Origin: Pseudoalteromonas aurantia 208
GTDB taxonomy: Bacteria > Pseudomonadota > Gammaproteobacteria > Enterobacterales > Alteromonadaceae
DNA length: 64,000 nucleotides
Assembly (NCBI RefSeq): GCF_014858725.1
Contig: NZ_AQGV01000012.1
Location: 62,001 to 126,000, forward strand
Direction: 5' to 3'
Shown: positions 8,490 to 15,562 of the stretch, one piece after another
How the letters are laid out: each line of letters opens with the position of its first letter
How positions within the stretch are numbered: the stretch's first letter is position 1
The notes under the pieces: generated by a model
Seen by the model: the letters and a program-made list of their open reading frames with translations, nothing else
Told to the model about the DNA's origin: nothing
The model's database searches: none
Program-made: the position numbers and the translations under genes

Positions 8490-10404
8490 TATCAATGACT
8501 TCAACCGCGCAGTTCCTGCCTTGTTTTTTTGCTTGATATAGCCCGATATCGAGTGCGCTATAAATTGAAGTAAATTTGGTATGCTCAAGTCCATTAGTTG
8601 CATAGTAAGCGAAACTTGCAGTGACTGTAATGGAAGTATGATCAGCTAATGTGACAGGTTGACTACTTAGCGTCCGCCTTGCACTTTCAACGATATTCAA
8701 AATGTTCATTTTTTTAATGTGTGGAATAAAGATAACGAACTCCTCTCCACCTATCCTAGAAATAAAGTGAGGTTGTGTGATGGCCCTTTTTATAGTGTGA
8801 CAACACTGAATTAAAGTTTGGTCACCTGCTGGGTGTCCATATGTGTCATTAATTCTTTTGAAGTGGTCTAAATCGAGTAGTATTAGTGCGTGAGCGTATT
8901 CTGACTCGATAGGTGCATCATATTTAGACAGTGCTTTATACATGGCTGCACGGTTGAGCGCGCCAGTTAAGGTATCGTGTTCTGCTAAGTAGCGCTGTTT
9001 ATTACGTGAACGCCAGACAAATATGACAATTAAAGTAATACAAGCTATCGTCAGCCAGAGCCGATATTGATTGTATTGCAACTGCTGTATTTTATGTGTT
9101 TGTTGTAGGTTCTTTTGTTCAAGGCGAATCGTTTTCAATTCAGCTTTTGACATTTTTAGTTCTGTTTGAACGGCAATTAATGCTTGCTGATTTTGGCTTT
9201 TAGCATGTGTTTGTTCCAAAGCAATGTATTTCTCTTGAAATAAGTAAGCTTGCTCGAACTGGTTCAGTTTGGCATGAATTTGTATGATCACCCCAAGGGC
9301 ACTCAATTGATGTGTAATGTCATTCTCTTTTTTAATTAACTGTAGTGACCATGTCGCGGCTTTTAATGCCCAGTCATACTGTTGCAATTGTAGATGTGTT
9401 TTGGCGAGTGTTAAGTGGGTATCAAATAGCAATGTAGCGTGCTGTTCTGCATCAAGTATATTCAATGTGTCGATTAGCAAGGTTAATGCTTGGCTTGGTT
9501 CTTCGTACGCTAAGTGTAATTTTGCTAATTGGATATTACTATTGGCTACACCATAACTGTTGTTTAGGTTCGTAAATGTGCGTTGAGCGCTGAGTAGTAG
9601 AGATGAAGCTTGCTCAAAAGCTAAGTTTTTCCGATACGCAATACCAAGATTTAATTGGGTGAGTGCTATTTTTTGTTGGTTATTCGCTAATGTGCGTAAC
9701 TCTAATGCATTTTTAAAGTGCGTGATTGCATTATCATATTGCCCCATATCCATTAAAGTTAACCCTATATTATTAAAGGTGACCGCTTGCCTTGAAGGGT
9801 TAGGGCGAGTGCCTAAGATTTTTTTGTACAAGGTTAACGCTTTATTGTGATACCCATGGTGATTCGCAACAATCGCAGATAAGTTCCAACGATACTTTGG
9901 ATCTATTATCGGTTTATCTATCGCTTCAGCTAAGGCATTCATTTTGTCAAGATGTCGCGTAATACTATGATAGTTGCCTTTTTTAATGTGATCCCAAACT
10001 ATGTGTTGCAATACTAGTGACGCTAATTCTTGATGCGTTTTTTCATTGATGAGGCTTTGCACTTCCTTGAACTTACTTTCACTGAGTTGGTGCTTATTCT
10101 GCATTGATGCTTGTATTGCGTGTAACAAGCGTTGCTCTACCTCAGTAAGCGGGGAGTGTGGCTCAAGGTGAATTAATAGTGGCTTTGACAATTGCTCGGC
10201 GAGTTTTGCAGCAACCGTTGTTAAGTATATTCGCTCTAACCCTGGTTGCATTGTACGGTGTTGTTGCACGAGTGTTTCAAGAGTGTCTTGTGGTGATTGG
10301 CTGAGAGTTTGTTCGTATTGACTGAACCAGTTAGGGATAGATGCTTGCGTGCTCAGAGGTAATAAGCTGATGACAATACATAGGAAAAAGAATAAAACTT
10401 TCAT
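8476..10404 (-). CDS. Membrane-bound TPR-GGDEF diguanylate cyclase
   Basis: About 642 residues: signal sequence (1-21), a long periplasmic helical region with several TPR-like repeats (NNIGLTLMDMGQYDNAITHFKNAL is the clearest stretch, split here across its motif), a coiled coil, one membrane segment (LWLTIACITLIVIFVW) and a C-terminal GGDEF domain. The active-site signature is intact as GGEEF near residue 554, so cyclic-di-GMP synthesis is likely. The RxxD inhibitory site normally five residues upstream is absent, so product inhibition is not expected. The start taken is the ATG giving a clean signal peptide; a GTG four codons upstream is possible. The gene is divergent from the M20 amidohydrolase. 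Confidence 0.9.
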   Translation of the reverse strand: MKVLFFFLCIVISLLPLSTQASIPNWFSQYEQTLSQSPQDTLETLVQQHRTMQPGLERIYLTTVAAKLAEQLSKPLLIHLEPHSPLTEVEQRLLHAIQASMQNKHQLSESKFKEVQSLINEKTHQELASLVLQHIVWDHIKKGNYHSITRHLDKMNALAEAIDKPIIDPKYRWNLSAIVANHHGYHNKALTLYKKILGTRPNPSRQAVTFNNIGLTLMDMGQYDNAITHFKNALELRTLANNQQKIALTQLNLGIAYRKNLAFEQASSLLLSAQRTFTNLNNSYGVANSNIQLAKLHLAYEEPSQALTLLIDTLNILDAEQHATLLFDTHLTLAKTHLQLQQYDWALKAATWSLQLIKKENDITHQLSALGVIIQIHAKLNQFEQAYLFQEKYIALEQTHAKSQNQQALIAVQTELKMSKAELKTIRLEQKNLQQTHKIQQLQYNQYRLWLTIACITLIVIFVWRSRNKQRYLAEHDTLTGALNRAAMYKALSKYDAPIESEYAHALILLDLDHFKRINDTYGHPAGDQTLIQCCHTIKRAITQPHFISRIGGEEFVIFIPHIKKMNILNIVESARRTLSSQPVTLADHTSITVTASFAYYATNGLEHTKFTSIYSALDIGLYQAKKQGRNCAVEVIDINVS

Positions 10405-10595
10405 AAATAGCAGCACAAGTTAGTTGAATACGTTTAAGCGCTTCCGTGTGCCAGCAAGCGTGCCATTCTAGCATAAATACAAAAATAAAATATGCTGTGC
10501 CAATTAAAAATACGGCCGTTGGATTTGAATAGTCATTGCTGCTCATCAATGAAGTTGCTACCTTGATGGTTCTTACAACAACTATAATTACGATA

Positions 10596-11921
10596 ATGAA
10601 ATTATTCACTTCAAGCTTACTTTTAATACTTGCAAGTCAAGTTAACGCACATGATATTGATTTATCTAAATCAGTGTTAAAGCAATTGCCTGACTTAGAA
10701 TCGTTATATTTGCACTTACATCAACACCCTGAACTCTCATATAAAGAGCAGAAAACAGGACAACGTTTAGCAAAAGAGTTAACCGCTTTGGGTTTCACCG
10801 TGACCGAGGGCGTCGGCGGATTTGGTGTTGTTGGTATGCTAGAGAATGGCATTGGTCCTACTATTATGATCCGTTCAGATACTGATGGTTTACCGATTAT
10901 AGAGCAAACAGGCAAACCTTACGCCTCAAAGGTAAAAACACTTGATGCTAATAATAATGAAGTGGGCGTAATGCACGGGTGTGGTCATGATATCCACATG
11001 ACCAGCTTTATAGGTACAGCACAACAGTTGGTGATGCATAAGGCGCAGTGGCAAGGTACTTTAATGATGGTTGCTCAACCCGCAGAGGAAGTGGGGGGAG
11101 GGGCCAAGGCAATGCTCAAAGAGGGGTTGTTTAGTCGCTTTGCACAGCCAGATCATGTGCTTGGTTTACATGTCAGCGCATCACTCCCAGCCGGTAAAGT
11201 CGCAATAGCCCCAGGTTACGCGCTGGCCAATGTCGATTCGGTCGATATCACAGTCAAAGGTAAAGGCGGGCATGGGGCATATCCTCATACGACCATAGAC
11301 CCAGTGGTCATTGCGTCAAGGATTGTACTTGCTTTACAAACCATAGCCAGTAGAGAAATTTCCCCGTTGGAACCTTCTGTGATCACGGTTGGCTCCATAC
11401 ATGGCGGTTCAAAGCACAATATCATCTCAAACGAAGTCACATTACAGTTGACGCTACGCTCGTATAATCCAAAAGTGAGAACACAACAAATTGCTGCAAT
11501 AAAACGATTAACACAGGGGATAGCGTTAAGTGCAGGGTTACCAAAGGCATTAGCCCCCGAGGTATATGTGCATAAAGACGAAACTATTCCATCGACTTAC
11601 AACAATCCAGAATTAGCCAATGTGATGACGGCTAGTATAAAAGCGGAGCTGGGTGAGGAGAATGTAGTAAAAGCTGAACCAGTTATGGCGGGTGAAGATT
11701 TTGGGATGTATGGCCGTACCGATGAGAACTTACCAATCACTATCTTTTGGCTAGGTGGTGTTGAGCCTCGATCTTACGCAACAAGCGTTAAAAATGGCGA
11801 CACCTTACCTTCATTGCACTCAAGTCAATTTGCACCAGATTACCCATTGACCATTACAACGGGTGTGCGGGCAATGACAGCCAGTGCTCTGGATTTATTT
11901 AATCAATCTACAAGTAAATAA
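10596..11921 (+). CDS. Secreted M20 family amidohydrolase (aminoacylase/IAA-amino-acid hydrolase-like)
   Basis: A 441-residue zinc peptidase-family enzyme with a signal peptide (MKLFTSSLLLILASQVNA). Metal-site motifs are visible: RSDTDGLPI, MHGCGHDIHM with the Cys and His ligands, QPAEEVGGGAKAM carrying the catalytic and ligand glutamates, AGEDFG and a C-terminal SLHSSQF His. This is the M20D subgroup that releases amino acids from N-acyl conjugates or dipeptides. The start selected is the ATG before the signal peptide; longer in-frame TTG/ATG starts upstream exist, and no start has a strong ribosome site. It is divergent from the GGDEF gene and followed by repeat copy 2. Confidence 0.9.
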   Translation: MKLFTSSLLLILASQVNAHDIDLSKSVLKQLPDLESLYLHLHQHPELSYKEQKTGQRLAKELTALGFTVTEGVGGFGVVGMLENGIGPTIMIRSDTDGLPIIEQTGKPYASKVKTLDANNNEVGVMHGCGHDIHMTSFIGTAQQLVMHKAQWQGTLMMVAQPAEEVGGGAKAMLKEGLFSRFAQPDHVLGLHVSASLPAGKVAIAPGYALANVDSVDITVKGKGGHGAYPHTTIDPVVIASRIVLALQTIASREISPLEPSVITVGSIHGGSKHNIISNEVTLQLTLRSYNPKVRTQQIAAIKRLTQGIALSAGLPKALAPEVYVHKDETIPSTYNNPELANVMTASIKAELGEENVVKAEPVMAGEDFGMYGRTDENLPITIFWLGGVEPRSYATSVKNGDTLPSLHSSQFAPDYPLTITTGVRAMTASALDLFNQSTSK

Positions 11922-11970
11922 TAAAACGCTAAAGTACTCTTTAAATACTCAGTATACTTATTAGAGTACT

Positions 11971-12164
11971 TAACCTCAGCTCTGGATAAGCGAATTTGCC
12001 CAATAAAGCTATTTTTCTCACTCTCGGCGTTGCTTTCATTTCTAATAGCCCGCTATTACAAATGAAAGCGCCTTGATATTGAACAAAATATCATCATTGG
12101 ATTGTACGTAAGTTTGTTTATAAAACATCTTCTATTTCAAAACCCTTATCCAAACCTGAGGTTA
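11971..12164. repeat. Palindromic intergenic element, copy 2 (MITE-like)
   Basis: This 194-base element is close to copies 1 and 3 over its whole length. Terminal inverted repeats are TAACCTCAG and CTGAGGTTA. The central hairpin pairs 12032-12048 with 12053-12069 (17-base arms, one mismatch) around a CCCG loop. Its arm sequence differs from copy 3, yet pairing is kept. It lies between the convergent M20 and rluA genes, 13 bases from the end of rluA. Confidence 0.85.
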
Positions 12165-12177
12165 CTTAGGGCTTTTA

Positions 12178-12831
12178 CTAGAAAGGTGCAGGAGCTTCAA
12201 ATGTCATTAACTGTTCGGTAAGAGGGTGGCAAATCTGTAGCATTTCAGCATGTAATTGCAACCGCTCAGCAGCGGCCAGCGCGTCACCTTTTGCATAAAG
12301 TCGATCACCAAGTATCACATTGCCAAGTGACAACATGTGTACCCGCAATTGATGAGAACGACCCGTAATAGGGATTAGTTTGACACGGGTTACGTTATGC
12401 TCATTTTTGAGGACTTCATAATGGGTTAGAGATGGTTTGCCTTTGTCATGACATACCATTTGTTTTGGCCTATTCGGCCAATCACATATCAAGGGCAAAT
12501 CAACAGAGCCGGTGGCGTGTTTCATTGCACCATGCACGCGTGCAATATAATGCTTGTTTGTGAGCCTATCTTGAAATTGAATACTGAGAAAGCGGTGGGC
12601 TTCTTTACTCATTGCTAAACACAATACGCCAGATGTCGCCATATCTAAACGATGAACAATTCGTGCCGTCGGAAAAACGGTGTTTACGCGAGTAATAGCA
12701 CAGTCGGCATGTTTAGGATCTTTACCAGGTACTGTTAATAAACCGCTTGGCTTATTAATGACGAGCATGTGATCATCTTGATATAGAATTTCTAAATATG
12801 GCTCCAGTGGTGGCGCATAGTTCAAAAGCAC
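12178..12831 (-). CDS. rluA: Pseudouridine synthase RluA (23S rRNA U746 / tRNA U32)
   Basis: A 217-residue enzyme, the same length class as Escherichia coli RluA (219) and alike along its whole length. The catalytic aspartate is Asp63 in HRLDMATSGV. Other shared blocks are INKPSGLL near 25-32, LICDWPNRPKQ and ITGRSHQLRVHM. RluA isomerises uridine 746 in 23S rRNA and U32 in some tRNAs (established for E. coli). The start is a GTG; a TTG shortly after is possible. In E. coli rluA sits next to rapA; here two extra genes separate them. Confidence 0.93.
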   Translation of the reverse strand: MLLNYAPPLEPYLEILYQDDHMLVINKPSGLLTVPGKDPKHADCAITRVNTVFPTARIVHRLDMATSGVLCLAMSKEAHRFLSIQFQDRLTNKHYIARVHGAMKHATGSVDLPLICDWPNRPKQMVCHDKGKPSLTHYEVLKNEHNVTRVKLIPITGRSHQLRVHMLSLGNVILGDRLYAKGDALAAAERLQLHAEMLQICHPLTEQLMTFEAPAPF

Positions 12832-12910
12832 AGTTTATTACCCCAGATAAAATTAAGCGCGCCATTTTAGCGACCTTTTAGGGGATTACATAGTGTTTAA
12901 TGCATCGATA

Positions 12911-12950
12911 GTTGATTAAAGTTGATTAAAGTTGATTAAAGTTGAATAAG
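12911..12950. repeat. Short 10-bp tandem repeat
   Basis: Three perfect copies of GTTGATTAAA (12911-12940) are followed by one degenerate copy, GTTGAATAAG (12941-12950). The array lies between the rluA start and the stop of the LamG regulator, both on the minus strand. It may tune rluA expression or simply be slippage-prone sequence. Confidence 0.85.
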
Positions 12951-12975
12951 GGGGTTCTTTTAATCACCAACAAGG

Positions 12976-14112
12976 TTAGAGCTTGCCACCCTTATGCGCA
13001 ATGTTGTAGCAATGACGAGGGTTGCCTTTTAAATAATCCGCCCGTATGTCTTCAGAGGTCAGCACTTTGTGGTGTAGTGAAACCTCTCCAATAGCACCTT
13101 GGAATAATCCTGATAAGTATGATGAACGGCTACCAATACGCAACGGCATATCATTGGCTAGTGAGCCCTGACGGTCGGTAGGGTTGTGACTATCAATATA
13201 ACTGCCGTTGCGGTAAAAGCGGATCCCTTGAGCAGCATCTCTGTCGATTGAAACCGCAATATGTTGCCATTCATTAGTCGCAACGAACGCACTTGAGTCG
13301 TAAAAGGTACAGGATGAATTGGGTTTTTGACAATACCATGTGCCTCCACCGTCAGCCAATTGTAGCGCTAGGTATCCATCATCAATATAAAATGCGTAGC
13401 CATGAACATTATCAATTTGATTCTCAAAACGTTTATCTATTATCAGGTGCTGACCAAGTGAACGCGTTTTGACCCATGTCGAGATAGAGAAATCTCCTTG
13501 GGAGACGTCTAAAATATCTTGGTCAGGTAATTCCACATAATCATCGTATCCATCTAAACAAAACGCTAAGTTATCAGTGGGGGTAGCCAGATGAATACTA
13601 CTATCCGTAATTTTTGAAATATATGACGTGGGTATTGCCGTGTTGCTACTACCTTTCCAGTATAGGGCGAGCATGAACATCATTAGTAGCAATAGTAAAA
13701 ATGAGCTTTTTTGTGTTTTTACTAAATTAAACCTTTGATAAATTGGCTTTTTTTTGTACTTTAGAGGTAAGTCTATAAAGTAGCCCTGACCTCGCCTATT
13801 TTTTATATAATCATACTGCTGTGGGTGCTCTAATTGCTTTCTCAAAATACTTATTCGTTGTTTGACGTTTTCATCGCCAGTGACAACATCACCCCAAACA
13901 AGTGTAAGTAGTCGATTTGTTGGAATAGGGTTTGGTGAATTATTAATTAAACAAATCAGTAGCTTATAAGATAGTTCAGAAAGATTTAGATCATATTTAT
14001 CACGGTACACTTTACGCGTTTCAAAACAAATAAATAAATCAGATATCCAGACACCTCGATATATTTGATCTATTACATTTGCTGGGGCTAGTTGTTTGGC
14101 GCGATCATTCAT
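12976..14112 (-). CDS. Transmembrane winged-helix regulator with periplasmic LamG-like domain
   Basis: A 378-residue protein with a ToxR/CadC-like plan. An OmpR-type winged helix occupies about 30-115 (NLSELSYKLLICLINN, ENVKQRISILRKQLE, IKNRRGQGYFI). A single membrane span follows (about 137-152). The periplasmic C-terminal half (about 181-365) is a LamG/concanavalin A-like jelly roll (CLDGYDDYVELPD, FSISTWVKT, EWQHIAVSIDRD, RFYRNG, GAIGEVSLHH). Such a domain commonly binds carbohydrate or protein surface ligands, so ligand sensing in the periplasm with direct promoter control is inferred. No phospho-acceptor domain is present. It is divergent from a gene of unknown function with a motif-rich intergenic region. 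The ATG has only a weak ribosome site. Confidence 0.85.
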   Translation of the reverse strand: MNDRAKQLAPANVIDQIYRGVWISDLFICFETRKVYRDKYDLNLSELSYKLLICLINNSPNPIPTNRLLTLVWGDVVTGDENVKQRISILRKQLEHPQQYDYIKNRRGQGYFIDLPLKYKKKPIYQRFNLVKTQKSSFLLLLLMMFMLALYWKGSSNTAIPTSYISKITDSSIHLATPTDNLAFCLDGYDDYVELPDQDILDVSQGDFSISTWVKTRSLGQHLIIDKRFENQIDNVHGYAFYIDDGYLALQLADGGGTWYCQKPNSSCTFYDSSAFVATNEWQHIAVSIDRDAAQGIRFYRNGSYIDSHNPTDRQGSLANDMPLRIGSRSSYLSGLFQGAIGEVSLHHKVLTSEDIRADYLKGNPRHCYNIAHKGGKL

Positions 14113-14115
14113 GTA

Positions 14116-14357
14116 CTTTTACGTGTAATTTTTTTTAATATAGCAATGTTACCTATTTTTTTAGCAAATTTACCAGAGTAGCTAGGTTATTTTCCTTTTT
14201 TACTTTAACTTTTACCATCTTTTACTCGCTGATCACGCTGTTTTATGTAAAAGTTAATATTCAGCCCATTAACAACATACCGTACCTTGTTGATGGGTTA
14301 TTGAAAAATATACAACTTAATGGAAGAGGCTACCGACATTTTAGTAGCTGGTAAAAG
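14116..14357. promoter_or_regulatory. Candidate operators: five CTTTTAC/GTAAAAG motifs
   Basis: CTTTTAC occurs at 14116-14122, 14209-14215 and 14219-14225; its complement GTAAAAG occurs at 14247-14253 and 14351-14357. The second and third are direct repeats exactly 10 bases apart. AACTTTTAC (14207-14215) and GTAAAAGTT (14247-14255) form a perfect 9-bp inverted repeat. The region lies between the divergent wHTH-LamG gene and the unknown gene at 14378, so these are candidate binding sites for that regulator. Confidence 0.5.
14265..14297. promoter_or_regulatory. Imperfect inverted repeat in the divergent region
   Basis: CCCATTAACAA (14265-14275) faces TTGTTGATGGG (14287-14297); 10 of 11 positions pair, with 11 bases between. 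It could be an operator dyad or a transcript hairpin in the leader of the rightward gene. Confidence 0.5.
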
Positions 14358-14377
14358 ATTTAGCGTTATGCTTACAA

Positions 14378-15469
14378 ATGGATGAGGAGGCAGTGCCAAA
14401 CAGTGTTATGGCACAAATAAAAAATATGGAAACTTATGATGTTTTAGTACCGAAATTTGGTCTCAACTTAGACAGAAGTAGTGTTTTAGAAAGTATCAAA
14501 CACGAAAAGCTAAAAGCCTCACCACGCTTACAAAGTGCGTTATTACAGTTAAATAAGTATTCAATTCACATCAATCATCAACTATTTTTCTTACGCTACT
14601 TTCAATCAGAGTTAGACGTTGCTGAATATCATCATGATTTTCATAAAGCGTTAGCACTGCATGCGATTGGTGTGCCTTCACAACAGCTTGATATTAAAAA
14701 CCAATGGTCTCAAGTACAGCAAAATTATCGAGCAATAGAGTGGGCGAAGCGAAAGGGGAAATCTCATTCAGGGTGGGAGCATGGAATAATTCGTCATTTA
14801 GAATGGCTTTTGCACCAAGGTGATAAATTTGCCGTTGAAAATGCGAGTTCATGGCCCGTTACTGAACGAGAGCATGACTGTAGTATTGATCCTAATTGGC
14901 TAGATGATTGGTTTGACTATGTCAATAAATCACAGGGTATAGAACGTACGCTCATATCTTATGAACAATTATGCATGATCCGAAATCCCGCAGGTGGCTG
15001 TACATTATTGGAAAACGTATTTTTGGAAGCAAGGCTGAGCGATTTGCGGGCAGAAAAAAGTTACTGGCTGAGTCCAAAATTTTACTATCTAAATGGGTGC
15101 CACAGTACAACAGAAGATGGTTTTAGTGATCTTGGAAACCTGATTTCACGATGGGAAGTAAAATTTGAATGGTTAGCGGATAAGCAGCGATACATTCATC
15201 ATGCTTTACAGGCCTTTAATGATGACTTTGATGCCATACTGCAATCTAAAACAATGCCTGCCGGCTGGCACGAATTGAAAGCGATATTATTGTCTACACC
15301 GATTATCTCCATGGAAGTAGCCCATACTTATCTTGAAGCATCAAGTTTTATGTTTGAATACGGGTTATTGCAGGTTAAGCATGTTTCGTCGTTAGATGAT
15401 ATGACCGTGTTTGAGTGTACGGCTGTTTTCAAGTTATGGGAGCGTTGGGACAACATTATGAAATTTTAA
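14378..15469 (+). CDS. Hypothetical protein, family not recognised
   Basis: A 363-residue protein with no signal peptide and no membrane segment, rich in Trp, His and Leu, probably soluble, helical and cytoplasmic. No familiar active-site motif was found. It is divergent from the wHTH-LamG regulator and ends at a strong terminator, so the regulator's likeliest target is this gene (inference from layout). Its start is uncertain: the ATG at 14378 has no ribosome site, while AGGAGG at 14385-14390 sits inside the frame, before a GTG at 14393 (too close) and an ATG at 14408 (17 bases away). A homology or structure search would be needed to name it. Confidence 0.7.
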   Translation: MDEEAVPNSVMAQIKNMETYDVLVPKFGLNLDRSSVLESIKHEKLKASPRLQSALLQLNKYSIHINHQLFFLRYFQSELDVAEYHHDFHKALALHAIGVPSQQLDIKNQWSQVQQNYRAIEWAKRKGKSHSGWEHGIIRHLEWLLHQGDKFAVENASSWPVTEREHDCSIDPNWLDDWFDYVNKSQGIERTLISYEQLCMIRNPAGGCTLLENVFLEARLSDLRAEKSYWLSPKFYYLNGCHSTTEDGFSDLGNLISRWEVKFEWLADKQRYIHHALQAFNDDFDAILQSKTMPAGWHELKAILLSTPIISMEVAHTYLEASSFMFEYGLLQVKHVSSLDDMTVFECTAVFKLWERWDNIMKF

Positions 15470-15500
15470 ATCATGACAGCGCAGTAATTAACAAAGTGCA

Positions 15501-15531
15501 AAAAGTCACGTCATTAATGACGTGACTTTTT
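15501..15531. terminator. Bidirectional terminator between convergent genes
   Basis: A perfect 30-base palindrome (15-base arms meeting at 15515/15516) with A and T runs at its two ends. It can terminate both the unknown gene from the left and rapA from the right. Confidence 0.85.
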
Positions 15532-15562
15532 ATTAATAGTGGTTTTACATTATGAATGCGTT

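Noticed and set aside
10331-10609. 92-codon minus-strand frame covering the M20/GGDEF divergent promoter region
   Set aside because: It overlaps both flanking genes' starts and has no ribosome site; the promoters must lie here.
12911-12950. Tandem repeat considered as a CRISPR array
   Set aside because: Units are only 10 bases with no spacers, and no cas genes are near.
15501-15530. Perfect 30-base palindrome considered as a mobile-element end or operator
   Set aside because: Its A/T-run flanks and its place between convergent genes fit a bidirectional terminator fully.
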